The notes under the pieces: model-generated
The model's database searches: none
Seen by the model: only the letters and a program-made list of their open reading frames with translations
Told to the model about the DNA's origin: nothing
Shown here: positions 35,758-45,632 of the stretch, piece by piece
Layout of the letters: each line of letters begins with the position of its first letter
How positions within the stretch are numbered: the stretch's first letter is position 1
Made by a program: the position numbers and the translations under genes
Origin: an uncultured bacterium
Lineage (GTDB): Bacteria > Bacteroidota > Rhodothermia > Rhodothermales > UBA10348
Direction of reading: 5' to 3'
DNA length: 60,236 bases
Assembly (NCBI GenBank): GCA_938018055.1
Contig: CALIKL010000055.1
Coordinates: forward strand, 1-60,236

Positions 35758-37167
35758 TCAAGGGAAAATGCCCATTTCAGCATAGGTGACCGCCACTTTG
35801 TCGATCGCATTGATGAAGGCTGCGGTTCGCATGTCGGTCCCTTTGGAAAGTGCAATCTCCCGCGTTTGCTGATAAGCGGTCGACATGGTTTCCTCGAGGC
35901 CAGAATTGACAAGATCAACTTCGTCTGCACCGGCCGTGAGGCGCATCATTTCAGCAGGCGAAATCTCCACGTTCATGGCATTGGCCAGTGCCTTGACGAT
36001 GCGCTCGTTCGATGACTGTTCGAATCGTTTGCTCATGCGGCCGAACCGAACATGGGACAAGTTTTTGAGCCACTCGAAATAGGACACCGTCACTCCCCCT
36101 GCATTCAAGAAGACGTCTGGCAGGAGAAGCACGCCCTTCTCAAGCAAGATGGCATCGGCATCAGCCGTGACCGGGCCGTTGGCTGCTTCGGCTACGATTT
36201 TGGCCTGAATGCGAGGTGCATTCTCTTTGGTTATCACACCTTCCAGAGCGGCCGGGATGAGAATGTCGCACGGTAGCTCAAGCGCCCTTGCAGTCTCCGG
36301 GATATCTGTTGCACCCGGAAAACCGAGGATCGACCCCGACTCCTTACGATGTGCCATCACGGCCTCAAGATCGAGACCATCGGGATTATGGATAGCCCCT
36401 TCGTATTCGGCAAGTCCAACGAGCAGCGCTCCACCCTCCTGCATGTATTTGGCGGCATGGTATCCCACGTTTCCCAGACCCTGAACGACTACGGTTTTCC
36501 CTTCGATACCGGTTTCGAGGCCTCGGTTGGCCATGTCCGTTTCAAACGAAACACTTTCCCGGATACCGAAAAACACGCCACGGCCCGTGGCTTCGGTCCG
36601 ACCACGGACACCACCCTGGGCAATAGGCTTTCCTGTCACGCACGCTTGGGCCGTCAAGGGATCATCCGTCAGGGTGCGGTATGTGTCGACGATCCAGGCC
36701 ATCTCCCGCGCTCCAGATCCATAATCCGGGGCCGGTACGTCCTTGCCCGGGCCGATGAAATTCTTGGCGAACAGCTCGTAGGTATAGCGCCGTGTAATCC
36801 GCTCGAGTTCAGATTCAGAATAGTTGTTCCGGTCAATCTGAATCCCTCCTTTACCACCCCCGAACGGAACGTTGACAATGGCACACTTGTACGTCATCAA
36901 CGTTGCCAGTGCAGCCACTTCGTCTTCGTTTACGGCCATGCTGAAGCGGATACCCCCTTTGGTAGGCAGCTTATGGTGGCTGTGCTCGGCACGCCATGCC
37001 TTTATGACGTCGATGGAGCCATCGTCCCGAACCAATGGGAATTCCATTTTGTAGACGGAATTACAAATGGAAATCTGCCTCAGGAGTCCTTTCGGATGAT
37101 CAGTCAATGCAGCTGCTTTGGCGAACATGCGATCAACCTGTTGCAGGAAGCTGGGATGGGATGCCAT
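35758..37167 (-). CDS. gdhA: Glutamate dehydrogenase (Glu/Leu/Phe/Val dehydrogenase family)
   Basis: A 469-residue oxidoreductase joining 2-oxoglutarate and ammonia to glutamate. Substrate-site Lys residues are in [10 protein letters not shown] and FGGGKGGI, and the catalytic Asp is in [12 protein letters not shown]. The NAD(P) domain has [18 protein letters not shown]. The protein is slightly longer than the usual 410-450 residues at the C-terminus ([20 protein letters not shown] is the usual end). It is divergent from aroE with 106 bp between. Confidence 0.93.
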   Translation of the reverse strand: MASHPSFLQQVDRMFAKAAALTDHPKGLLRQISICNSVYKMEFPLVRDDGSIDVIKAWRAEHSHHKLPTKGGIRFSMAVNEDEVAALATLMTYKCAIVNVPFGGGKGGIQIDRNNYSESELERITRRYTYELFAKNFIGPGKDVPAPDYGSGAREMAWIVDTYRTLTDDPLTAQACVTGKPIAQGGVRGRTEATGRGVFFGIRESVSFETDMANRGLETGIEGKTVVVQGLGNVGYHAAKYMQEGGALLVGLAEYEGAIHNPDGLDLEAVMAHRKESGSILGFPGATDIPETARALELPCDILIPAALEGVITKENAPRIQAKIVAEAANGPVTADADAILLEKGVLLLPDVFLNAGGVTVSYFEWLKNLSHVRFGRMSKRFEQSSNERIVKALANAMNVEISPAEMMRLTAGADEVDLVNSGLEETMSTAYQQTREIALSKGTDMRTAAFINAIDKVAVTYAEMGIFP

Positions 37168-37273
37168 ATTGGGTCTTCTTGGAATTGGTGTGGTAGCAAA
37201 GGGGTAGAGAGAATCAACGTCCTTACCTTAAGAGATGCAACGCGATTTGTCCGGAAATATCCCCGCTCCGTCG

Positions 37274-38104
37274 ATGCCCCGAACCTGCTTCCTGATCGGT
37301 CATCCTATCGGCCATTCGCTATCCCCGGTTATCCACTCGGCGGCCTATGAATCCCTCGGGATGGACTGGCATTATGCGGTGATGGATGTCCTAGAAGAAA
37401 ACATTGATGCCGTGCTCGCCGGCATCGATGGCGATAAGGTTGTCGGCATCAATGTTACAATTCCGCACAAACAGGCCGTTTTTCGTCGAGTGGACTCGCT
37501 GACGGATACAGCGCGAGCCGTTGGTGCAGTCAATACCGTCTATCGGCGGGATGGCAAACTGGTTGGTGACAACACGGATGTAGCGGGCTTCATGTCACCT
37601 CTGCACCTACTCGCAGACCGTGACTGGTCTTCCGTGTCAGCACTCATCCTGGGAGCGGGTGGGGCAGCGCGCGCCGTTGCCCATGCCCTTACCCAGGTCA
37701 TGGGATGCTCACAAGTGGCGGTATCGGCGCGCCGGGAAGCAACGGCGCGCGCCATTGCAAACGTCAACGTCATCGACTGGGACGAGCGTCAAGGCGCTGC
37801 AGAAAGAGCACACCTGATCGTGAATACCACACCGGTGGGCATGAATCCGCAGGCCAATGCCTCCCCCCTTCCGGACACAACAGCATTCTCTCCTCGTCAC
37901 ATCGTCTATGATCTGATATACGCACCGGAAGAGACGCAATTGATGGCTCTCGCCTCATCGCAAGGTGCCCACACGATTGGAGGCTTACCCATGTTGATTG
38001 GACAGGCTGCGGCTGCATTTCGGATCTGGACGGGTCACGACATGCCACTCGAACCGGTCAGAAAAGCTCTCCGGGATCACCAAGCCCTGCGAGGGAATTC
38101 GTAA
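37274..38104 (+). CDS. aroE: Shikimate dehydrogenase
   Basis: About 276 residues. FLIGHPIGHSLSPVIH binds shikimate. The catalytic Lys is in NVTIPHKQAVF and the Asp in DNTDVAGF. The NADP site is ALILGAGGAARAVAHAL. GGLPMLIGQAAAAFRIWTG ends the domain. It catalyses 3-dehydroshikimate to shikimate in aromatic amino acid synthesis. The ATG at 37274 fits the short family start (MPRTCFLIGHPI); an ATG at 37235 would add 13 residues. Confidence 0.94.
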   Translation: MPRTCFLIGHPIGHSLSPVIHSAAYESLGMDWHYAVMDVLEENIDAVLAGIDGDKVVGINVTIPHKQAVFRRVDSLTDTARAVGAVNTVYRRDGKLVGDNTDVAGFMSPLHLLADRDWSSVSALILGAGGAARAVAHALTQVMGCSQVAVSARREATARAIANVNVIDWDERQGAAERAHLIVNTTPVGMNPQANASPLPDTTAFSPRHIVYDLIYAPEETQLMALASSQGAHTIGGLPMLIGQAAAAFRIWTGHDMPLEPVRKALRDHQALRGNS

Positions 38105-38133
38105 ATTCGCCGTCCAAACCTTGGAGATCGACC

Positions 38134-39249
38134 ATGCTGCCTCCTGCAGTTGACAGCCTGCTGACGGACGAAGCGCTCTCGGAAGCACCCCTCGCCCGTT
38201 CGAAGACCATCCCTTCCGCGTGGTACGTGGATCCGGCTTTCCACGCATTTGATCGCGATGCCGTGCTGGCCCGCACATGGCAATACGTCGGTCCAGCTTC
38301 ACGCGTACGGAACCATGGTGATTTCATGAGTGACGTTATCGCTGGCAATCCCATCGTGATCGTCCGCACGAAGGACGGCGAATTGAAGGGTTGGTTCAAT
38401 GTGTGCAAACACCGAGGGGGTCCGCTGGCCATGGAGGAGTGTGGGCATTCCAAAGTGCTGCAGTGCAAATACCACGGGTGGACCTATCTCCTTGACGGCG
38501 CGCTGCGTGGTGTACCCCGTTTTGACCGTACCGAGCTATTCGACAAGAAGGACTTCAGTCTCGACCCTGTGGCAGTCCACGAATGGCAGGGGATGATCTT
38601 CTGCTGTATTGAACCCGGGCAGGCGCCCCCGTTCGAAGAGGTCTTAGCAGGGATCGTCGAACGCATCGCACCGCTGGAGCTTGGGGGCCTCGGGTTCCAC
38701 CAGCGGGACCGATACGATGTGAAAGCCAATTGGAAGGTGTATGTGGACAACTACCTCGAGGGCTATCACATTCCTCTGGTCCACCCGGATCTGTGCGATG
38801 TACTCGATTTCCGTTCTTATCAGACGGATACCATGGAGCACTATTCCCTTCAGCACAGTCCCTTGAAGGACGACGACAATATCTATGGTTCGGCCAGCGA
38901 GCAAGCCTTCTATTATTTCATCTACCCGAACATCATGTTGAACATCCTGCCGGGACGTCTTCAGGTGAATCGGGTGGACCCTCAGGCCTGGAATGCGTGC
39001 CAAACCGTGTTCGACTACTACTACACCAGCGAAACCCTTGCTGCCGACCCAGGACGTATCCAGGCAGATCGTACGTTCAGCGACCAGGTTCAGGCTGAGG
39101 ATATCGACATCTGTGAACGGGTCCAGGCAGGCCTGGAATCGCGGGCCTACGATCAAGGTCGCTTTTCTTACGATCTCGAAGGAGGCGTTCATCATTTTCA
39201 GCAACTTCTTAAACGATCTTACCGGAACGCACGGGAAACTGGTTCGTGA
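38134..39249 (+). CDS. Rieske-type aromatic ring-hydroxylating/choline-type monooxygenase alpha subunit
   Basis: A 371-residue protein. The Rieske [2Fe-2S] ligands are C91, H93, C111 and H114 (NVCKHRGGPLA and QCKYHGWTY). The catalytic SRPBCC domain has VDNYLEGYHIPLVHPDL, holding the two His of the mononuclear iron and the bridging Asp. It resembles choline/carnitine monooxygenase-like and related single-subunit Rieske oxygenases. No reductase or ferredoxin gene is adjacent. The nadE gene begins at its stop codon. Confidence 0.88.
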   Translation: MLPPAVDSLLTDEALSEAPLARSKTIPSAWYVDPAFHAFDRDAVLARTWQYVGPASRVRNHGDFMSDVIAGNPIVIVRTKDGELKGWFNVCKHRGGPLAMEECGHSKVLQCKYHGWTYLLDGALRGVPRFDRTELFDKKDFSLDPVAVHEWQGMIFCCIEPGQAPPFEEVLAGIVERIAPLELGGLGFHQRDRYDVKANWKVYVDNYLEGYHIPLVHPDLCDVLDFRSYQTDTMEHYSLQHSPLKDDDNIYGSASEQAFYYFIYPNIMLNILPGRLQVNRVDPQAWNACQTVFDYYYTSETLAADPGRIQADRTFSDQVQAEDIDICERVQAGLESRAYDQGRFSYDLEGGVHHFQQLLKRSYRNARETGS

Positions 39250-39257
39250 ACCCTCGC

Positions 39258-40955
39258 ATGAACATTGCGCTCGCTCAATTCAACCCGATCGTCGGTGACC
39301 TGACCGGCAATGCCCATCGCACCGTCGAGTGGGTCAAGAGGGCTTGCGAACAAGGAGCCGATCTGGTCGTCTTTCCAGAGCTCAGCGTCGTTGGGTACTC
39401 CCCCCATGATCTGTTGGACAACGCCCATTTCATTGATGCCGTGGAGGCAGCTATTCGCTTCATCCATTCCCACGTCCCGCCTGACATGGGAGTCTTGGTC
39501 GGAGCCCCGGTGCGCAACCCAAATCCGGTTGGCAAAAAGCTGCTCAACGCGGCTGTTCTGCTTGAGAAAGGCCGACCCGCACGTCTGACTCCGAAAATGC
39601 TCTTGCCGACTTACGACGTCTACGATGAGTATCGCTACTTCGAGCCGGCCGAAAGCCAGGAAGTGATGGAATTCAGCGGTATGCGCCTCGGTGTTCACAT
39701 TTGTGAGGACATGTGGAATCTGGAAGAGTATGCGACCTACCACATGTATGATCGGAATCCGATCGCTGAATTGGTTGATCAGGGTGTGGATGTACTGATC
39801 AATCTCTCTGCTTCGCCTTGGGCCCACGACCGACATGCCGTTCGCAACGGAATCATCAAGACCTTGTGTCAGCAACACAACGTTCCGTTCGTGATGGTCA
39901 ACCAGGTGGGTGCCAACACGGAATTGATTTTTGATGGGGATTCCAGCGTTCACGGACAAGACGGACAGTTGCTGGCCAGCGCGCCTTCGTTCGAAGAGTC
40001 CCTCCTACTCTGGAATACGGAACACTCCACGGCTTGTGATCCCGCGCCTCGTCACCGCATTCAGGACTTACACGATGCCCTCGTTCTCGGAATAAGGGAA
40101 TACGTGGATAAGACCGGCGCCTTTGATGAGGTTTTGATCGGTCTTTCCGGGGGTATTGACTCTGCGGTGACGGCTGCCCTGGCTGTGGAAGCGCTTGGCC
40201 CTGAACGTGTGACGGGCGTTACCATGCCGTCACTACACTCCTCGGAAGGCAGCGTAAGCGACTCCGAGTCGCTTGCCCGTAATCTGGGTATCGCCTTTCA
40301 CGAGCTGCCGATAAAAAATGCGGTGGATGCATTCGAGTCGACCCTCTCACCCCTGTTCGATGGTACACCGTTCGGCATAGCGGAGGAAAACATTCAGGCA
40401 CGCTCACGCGGCGTCCTGCTCATGGCCATTGCCAATAAGTTTTCCCGGATGGTGCTTACCACGGGCAACAAGAGCGAACTGGCGATGGGCTACGCTACGC
40501 TCTATGGCGACATGTCCGGAGGACTGGCCGTCCTCGCTGATGTGTTCAAGATGGATGTTTATGCCTTGGCGCGTTACATCAACAAGCGGGCCGGCGAGGT
40601 CCGCATTCCCGTTTCCAGTATCGAGAAACCTCCGTCGGCTGAGCTTCGGCCAGATCAAAAAGACGAAGACTCGCTCCCACCCTACCCCCTGCTCGATGAT
40701 ATCCTACAACGCTATATCGAAGAGCGACAGGATGAAGAACTTATCGCGCAAGCGACCGGTCAATCGATTTCATTTGTTCGCGGTATTCTGGACGCGGTAG
40801 ACCGCAACGAATACAAACGCAAGCAGGCACCGCCGGGACTGAGGGTGAGTGTCAAAGGCTTCGGAAGCGGGCGGCGTATGCCCATCGTGGCCCGGGTCGA
40901 TCGACAAGGAATTGAAAGGATGATGCACGAACTGCAAGAGGAGTCCCCCGCATGA
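39258..40955 (+). CDS. nadE: Glutamine-hydrolysing NAD+ synthase
   Basis: About 565 residues. The N-terminal nitrilase-type glutaminase has Glu in VFPELSVVGYSPHDLL, Lys in RLTPKMLLPTYDVYDE and Cys in VHICEDMW. The C-terminal synthetase has the P-loop GLSGGIDSAVTAALA and TGNKSELAMGYATLYGDMSGG. It makes NAD+ from deamido-NAD+ with ammonia from glutamine. A GTG at 39246 overlaps the preceding stop as GTGA and is an alternative start; the ATG at 39258 fits the usual MxIALAQ start. Confidence 0.95.
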   Translation: MNIALAQFNPIVGDLTGNAHRTVEWVKRACEQGADLVVFPELSVVGYSPHDLLDNAHFIDAVEAAIRFIHSHVPPDMGVLVGAPVRNPNPVGKKLLNAAVLLEKGRPARLTPKMLLPTYDVYDEYRYFEPAESQEVMEFSGMRLGVHICEDMWNLEEYATYHMYDRNPIAELVDQGVDVLINLSASPWAHDRHAVRNGIIKTLCQQHNVPFVMVNQVGANTELIFDGDSSVHGQDGQLLASAPSFEESLLLWNTEHSTACDPAPRHRIQDLHDALVLGIREYVDKTGAFDEVLIGLSGGIDSAVTAALAVEALGPERVTGVTMPSLHSSEGSVSDSESLARNLGIAFHELPIKNAVDAFESTLSPLFDGTPFGIAEENIQARSRGVLLMAIANKFSRMVLTTGNKSELAMGYATLYGDMSGGLAVLADVFKMDVYALARYINKRAGEVRIPVSSIEKPPSAELRPDQKDEDSLPPYPLLDDILQRYIEERQDEELIAQATGQSISFVRGILDAVDRNEYKRKQAPPGLRVSVKGFGSGRRMPIVARVDRQGIERMMHELQEESPA

Positions 40956-41548
40956 TCGATTATGTCTCTGGCAGTTTGGCCACGAAGAAACCAACCCAGG
41001 CCGTGATTGACGTCGGGGGGATTGGCTATCGTATCCTCATTCCGACCTCTACGTATGAGGGCCTTCCCGAGCCGGGGGAAGATGCTGTCCTTTTGACACA
41101 CCACCATGTTCGCGAAGACGCCGTTACCCTTTTCGGCTTCATTTCTGCTGAGGAGCGGCGCGTATTTGAATTGATGCTGGGTGTGTCCGGAATTGGGCCC
41201 AAGCTGGCGCTTGCCGCGCTCTCTGCGTTGCGCCCGTCAGAGATCAAACAGCGCATTGTGGACCGCGATGTCGCCATGCTGACCCGAATTCCCGGCGTCG
41301 GCAAAAAAACGGCTGAACGTCTGGTTATCGAGTTGCGGGATCGTTTCGAAAAGGACGGTTTCGAAGGTGGCGCTTCCTCTGGAGAGACGTCTGCTTCTGA
41401 TGCCAACTTCCGCGCCGATGCCATGGCAGCACTTGAGGCGCTTGGTCTCTCCCGTTCGGCTGCAGAAAAAGCCGTTCTTGGCGTTCTGCGTAAAGACCCG
41501 GCGATCCGAAACGCCGAGGAAATCATCCGCCTGGCATTGCGTTCCTAG
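40952..41548 (+). CDS. ruvA: Holliday junction branch-migration protein RuvA
   Basis: A 198-residue protein. The OB-fold N-terminus is followed by two helix-hairpin-helix motifs (LGVSGIGPKLALAALS and LTRIPGVGKKTAERLVIEL) and a C-terminal three-helix domain that contacts RuvB. ATGA overlap with the nadE stop (40952-40955) shows coupling. No ruvB or ruvC is in the window. It overlaps the convergent MscS gene by 4 bp. Confidence 0.95.
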   Translation: MIDYVSGSLATKKPTQAVIDVGGIGYRILIPTSTYEGLPEPGEDAVLLTHHHVREDAVTLFGFISAEERRVFELMLGVSGIGPKLALAALSALRPSEIKQRIVDRDVAMLTRIPGVGKKTAERLVIELRDRFEKDGFEGGASSGETSASDANFRADAMAALEALGLSRSAAEKAVLGVLRKDPAIRNAEEIIRLALRS

Positions 41549-42621
41549 GCATCTGCCCGCTCAATGTGAAGCGTCTGGGTCGGGAAGGCAAATTGGATGC
41601 TTTGATCCGTGAATGAACGGTGGACGGCCAGGTTGATGGCCTCCTGAGTATCCATGAAGGTGGCGTAATCCGGGACAAGCATGTAGTACACGATTTCGAA
41701 GTCAATCGAGAAGTCCCCAAACCCTTTCAGGTGCGCTCGATCGAAGCGAACGTTTTCTTGCGCTTCGACGGCAGACTTCAAAATGTCCGGAATGGACCGC
41801 AGCACATCGTGCTCGGTGTCGTACGTCACGCCAATCTGAAACAAGGCACGACGCTCGTTCATGCGCTTGAAGTTACGAACACGGCTCCCCAGCAGGTCGC
41901 TGTTTGAAAAGACGATTTGTTCGCCACTCAGGCTGCGAATGCGGGTCGTCTTTATGCCAATGTGCTCTACGCTACCCGAATGCTCACCCACAACCAGGAA
42001 GTCGCCAAAAACAAAGGGCCGATCAGCGATAATGGATACATACGCCAGCAGATCAGCCAGCACATTCTGCACGGCCAAAGCGATGGCAATACCTCCAATA
42101 CCAAGGCCAGCAACGAGCGCTGTGACATCGACCCCGAAATTGTCGAGCAAGGCCAGGAAAATGATGGTCCAAAGTACGAGGCGACCGACCATGCCCATGG
42201 CGCGCGCTGCCGTTATCTGGCTTTCGTCACCATCGCGCGCCTCCACATACCAGCCCGTTGCGACCCCTATCAAGTCGTTGCCCCAGAGGCCTATCTGGAC
42301 CAGGAAACCGACAAATACCACGCGAAGCAGCCAGGGAATTGCTGGGGCATCGGACGCGATGAATTCCACGGCCAAGTAGAATGCAACCACCAACAAAAAC
42401 CAGGTTCGCATCCCGTGCAGCAGTTTTGCAATTACGTCATCGACGCGGTTGGTTGTTCGCTCGGCGAGCGCTGCGAAACGCCCGAAGGAAACACGGCGCA
42501 CGAGCATCAGAACCAGGGTTACAACGACGGTGATACCCAGTAATTCAACCCAATCAATCAGGGCCAGCCCCAGGACCATGCGGTCCATGAATGCGAGAGC
42601 GGTATCGGTACTTTCTGGCAT
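41545..42621 (-). CDS. MscS-family mechanosensitive ion channel
   Basis: About 358 residues. Several N-terminal helices precede the pore helix region (FGVDVTALVAGLGIGGIAIALAVQNVLADLLA), which carries the Gly/Ala-rich TM3 of MscS. The beta domain follows (FVFGDFLVVGEHSGSVEHIGIKTTRIRSLSGE and VFSNSDLLGSRVRNFKRM). It opens on membrane tension to release solutes. The ATG at 42621 is used. The 161 bp between its start and the asd stop hold no gene. Confidence 0.9.
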   Translation of the reverse strand: MPESTDTALAFMDRMVLGLALIDWVELLGITVVVTLVLMLVRRVSFGRFAALAERTTNRVDDVIAKLLHGMRTWFLLVVAFYLAVEFIASDAPAIPWLLRVVFVGFLVQIGLWGNDLIGVATGWYVEARDGDESQITAARAMGMVGRLVLWTIIFLALLDNFGVDVTALVAGLGIGGIAIALAVQNVLADLLAYVSIIADRPFVFGDFLVVGEHSGSVEHIGIKTTRIRSLSGEQIVFSNSDLLGSRVRNFKRMNERRALFQIGVTYDTEHDVLRSIPDILKSAVEAQENVRFDRAHLKGFGDFSIDFEIVYYMLVPDYATFMDTQEAINLAVHRSFTDQSIQFAFPTQTLHIERADA

Positions 42622-42782
42622 GGTAGTGTTGGGAGTCGAACGAGATGAAAGGGCCACAAGAAGACGCCAAAAATACAACGCAGCAAGGCGTGAATACCCG
42701 CTGCGGGATTCTACGACGATTTTTTACCAAGTGGTACCCGGTAGAGAACCGTTTCTGAGGTCTCTCGTCAAGGCAGCGCACA

Positions 42783-43847
42783 TTATGCCAAGCGGCGGGG
42801 CAGCAATCCGCGCGCAGCCAGCAGCTCCGCATTCAGGATCGCGCCACCAGCGGCGCCCCGAATCGTGTTGTGACTGAGCACCACAAACCGGGCATCGAAC
42901 ACCGGACAGGATCTAACGCGACCGACTGAAACGGTCATTCCGTCGCCACGATGAACATCGCGGCGCGGTTGAGGAGCTGAATCCGAATGGTCGACCTCGA
43001 GGCATGACGCAGGGGAAGAGGGGAGCACAGAAATTTCGTCCGGAGAGCTGAATCCACGTATGGCCTTTTCGATCGCGACAAGTGACGGAGAACCAACCAG
43101 TTTGACCGAAACACACTCCATGTGCCCATCGATCACCGGAACGCGGTTGCACTGCGCCGATATCGGAATGGACAGGGACGTCACCGAGGAATGGGGGCCC
43201 TCACCCGTACGTGTTGCCAAGATGCGTAGTGGCTCCGTTTCCAATTTGTCCTCTTCCCCACCGATATAGGGTACCACATTGGCAACTGCATCAAGGGAAG
43301 CCACCCCGGGGTAGCCCGCACCGGAGAGTGCCTGCATGGTCGTCACGTGAACGGCTTCGATTCCAAAAGCGTCTTGCATCGGTTTGAGGGCCATGGTCAA
43401 TCCGACTGTGGCGCAGTTAGGATTCGTGACGATGAATCCGGAATCCGAATACGTCTGGCGATGGATGAGGTCTACATGATCAGGATTCACTTCCGGAATC
43501 AGCAACGGCACATCGTCATCCATGCGGTGATTCTTGGCATTGGAAATGACCGGATAACCAGCCGAGGCAAAGGCTTTCTCCACCGTTCCCGCCACCGAAC
43601 TGTCCAGGCCGGAAAAAACCAGATCACAATCCAATCCCGGCTCGCAGAGCTGCACTTCCAGGTCTGCCACCCCTTCAGGCATGGGTGTAGGCTCAATCCA
43701 ATGTGCAGCATCCCGATACCGCTTACCTGCAGATCGCTCTGAGGCGGCTACAGCCGTGACCGTGAACCAGGGGTGATCCTCAAGAAGTCGGACGAATTTC
43801 TGTCCCACGGCGCCCGTTGCGCCCAAAATGCCTACGTTCAGTTTCAT
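42783..43847 (-). CDS. asd: Aspartate-semialdehyde dehydrogenase (archaeal/fungal-type subfamily)
   Basis: A 354-residue enzyme that reduces aspartyl phosphate to the semialdehyde. GILGATGAVGQKFVRLL binds NADP; the catalytic Cys is in IVTNPNCATVGLTMAL; the substrate Arg/His region includes QCNRVPVIDGHMECVSV. The pattern is that of the archaeal/fungal-type enzyme. It is the last gene of the SAM-riboswitch-controlled operon, 51 bp after the aspartokinase gene. Confidence 0.94.
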   Translation of the reverse strand: MKLNVGILGATGAVGQKFVRLLEDHPWFTVTAVAASERSAGKRYRDAAHWIEPTPMPEGVADLEVQLCEPGLDCDLVFSGLDSSVAGTVEKAFASAGYPVISNAKNHRMDDDVPLLIPEVNPDHVDLIHRQTYSDSGFIVTNPNCATVGLTMALKPMQDAFGIEAVHVTTMQALSGAGYPGVASLDAVANVVPYIGGEEDKLETEPLRILATRTGEGPHSSVTSLSIPISAQCNRVPVIDGHMECVSVKLVGSPSLVAIEKAIRGFSSPDEISVLPSSPASCLEVDHSDSAPQPRRDVHRGDGMTVSVGRVRSCPVFDARFVVLSHNTIRGAAGGAILNAELLAARGLLPRRLA

Positions 43848-43898
43848 CTAGGTCGAATTCAATTCAGTGTGCAATCGCGGCGCGAGCTGAAAACCGGT

Positions 43899-44882
43899 TT
43901 ACATTGCGGCTCTGGAGCGATCCATCAGCTCACGGGCATCTTTCTCCACCCGCTTGGGAAGGTGCGCAGGCAGAATCAGCGTACCGTCTCCCTGTGGCTG
44001 GCGTGTCGAGCGTACATGAACTGGAATGCACGCGTGAAGCACTGGCTCAAAGGCATGCGCATGCATACCCAGCTGATTCGCTTCATTCCACGTCGTAGCG
44101 TCCTCGAGGAGCAGGTACAAAAAACGCCCGGCCTGTTCGTTCGTACGAGGATCGGCGGTGTAGAGTCCATCCACATCGGTCCATCGATCAAACTTTGACG
44201 CACCCACGGCTTCGGCGATCAAGGAGGCGGAATAGTCGCTCCCTCCACGTCCCAATGTCACGACGCGTCCGTCATCATCGGCACCCAGAAATCCTGTAAT
44301 CACTGGCAACGTATCCGCCGACAGTTGATGAAACCATCGTTCCGTCTGAGCGCGGGTCTTGTTTCGGTCCACCACCCAAGATCCAGATGCACTTTTCACG
44401 ACGTGAATCAGCTTGCGGGCATCCACCCACTGAGCGCTCACCTCATGCTGCTGCAGCAACAGAGCTACAAGAGGAGCTGACATCGCCTCGCCGCTGGCCC
44501 AAATGGCATGTGATCGAAGAGTACCTGGCTTGCGACGCATTACATCACGCAGGTTTTCAATTCGGTCTGACAGGAGATTCAAATAAGCGGCGTGCCGATC
44601 GTGGTCCAGTACTTCTCCCGACAGAGCCAAATGACGTCTGGCAATTTTGCGCATCAGTACTTGCTGCCGCTTGGGTTCCGCTTCTTCCTCAAGTGCATGG
44701 AGCCAATCGGTAACTCCGGAAAGGGCCGAGACAACCACAATTGGCCGTGCCATCTGTGACTCGGCCGCCACGATACCTACAAGGCGCCCGAGCGCTTCTG
44801 CCGAACCGACGGACGTTCCCCCGAACTTGAGCACCTTCACAAGGTGGTGCGCACCCGTTTCCAGTCTGGGGTCAGTGGACAT
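43899..44882 (-). CDS. Aspartate kinase lacking ACT regulatory domains
   Basis: About 327 residues. The amino-acid kinase domain is complete: VLKFGGTSVGSAEAL at the start, WASGEAMSAPLVALLL, GFLGADDDGRVVTLGRGGSDYSASLIA, and TDVDGLYTADPR. The protein then ends a short way after the kinase fold, without the two ACT domains that mediate Lys/Thr feedback in common aspartokinases (about 400-460 residues). It resembles the kinase part of ThrA/MetL. Control may therefore rest on the riboswitch alone. The ATG at 44882 overlaps the SDR gene by 11 bp. Confidence 0.88.
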   Translation of the reverse strand: MSTDPRLETGAHHLVKVLKFGGTSVGSAEALGRLVGIVAAESQMARPIVVVSALSGVTDWLHALEEEAEPKRQQVLMRKIARRHLALSGEVLDHDRHAAYLNLLSDRIENLRDVMRRKPGTLRSHAIWASGEAMSAPLVALLLQQHEVSAQWVDARKLIHVVKSASGSWVVDRNKTRAQTERWFHQLSADTLPVITGFLGADDDGRVVTLGRGGSDYSASLIAEAVGASKFDRWTDVDGLYTADPRTNEQAGRFLYLLLEDATTWNEANQLGMHAHAFEPVLHACIPVHVRSTRQPQGDGTLILPAHLPKRVEKDARELMDRSRAAM

Positions 44883-45630
44883 AACTGGCAGCGTTGATGT
44901 CGATTGAACATCCGGTCGCGTGGTCGGAAAGGCCGCTGGCAAGCAGGACAATGGTCGGCGCGACGTCCGATGGCTCGGTCAGTCGATCGAGCGCAATGCC
45001 GCCCAAAACGAAATCTTCTCCATAGGCGTCGATAGCGTCCTGAGCCATGGCTGTACGGACGAATCCGGGAGCAATGGTGAAAGCCTTGATGTGGTCCTTG
45101 CCGTAGGCTCTTGCCACGGAGCGTGCCAATGAAACCATGGCTCCTTTGGAAGCGGCGTAGGCCAGGTAATCTTCCGAATCGCCGCGGAAGGCAGCACGCG
45201 AAGCGATATAGATGATGCGTCCACCGCCATTCGAGATGAAGTGCGGAATGGCGGCGCGCGTCAGGATTCCTGACGCGCGTGTGTTGACGTCCATGGTCTT
45301 GTCCCACTCAGAAACCCAGTCATCCAGATCCCTTTCGATGGGAGAATGAAGGGCGATGCCGGCATTATTCACCAGGCAATCCACACGTCCGTACGCACCG
45401 ACCACATCGCGGAACAGGCGGTCAGCCTCGGAGGCGTCGGACAGATCTGCCCGGAATGCCTCGCTCTTGCCACCGATCTCCTTGCACAGCGCAACGGCTT
45501 CATCCGAAGACGAAGAGTAGTGTACAGCAACCGTAGCACCGGATGCTCCAAGCTGTTTGGCGATTTCGCGGCCAATACCTCGGCTGGCCCCGGTTACTAG
45601 AATGATCTGTCCTGTCAGGTCAATATGCAT
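44872..45630 (-). CDS. SDR oxidoreductase embedded in the methionine operon
   Basis: A 252-residue SDR: ILVTGASRGIGREIAKQLG, VNNAGIALHS, the catalytic Ser in IYIASRAAFRG, Tyr-x3-Lys in YLAYAASKGAM and the end GCSIDINAASYVH. It resembles 3-oxoacyl-ACP reductase-like SDRs. It begins 2 nt after the metX stop and overlaps the aspartokinase start, so it is firmly part of the operon although no step of methionine synthesis is known to need an SDR. Its role here is unknown. Confidence 0.87.
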   Translation of the reverse strand: MHIDLTGQIILVTGASRGIGREIAKQLGASGATVAVHYSSSSDEAVALCKEIGGKSEAFRADLSDASEADRLFRDVVGAYGRVDCLVNNAGIALHSPIERDLDDWVSEWDKTMDVNTRASGILTRAAIPHFISNGGGRIIYIASRAAFRGDSEDYLAYAASKGAMVSLARSVARAYGKDHIKAFTIAPGFVRTAMAQDAIDAYGEDFVLGGIALDRLTEPSDVAPTIVLLASGLSDHATGCSIDINAASYVH

Positions 45631-45632
45631 AT

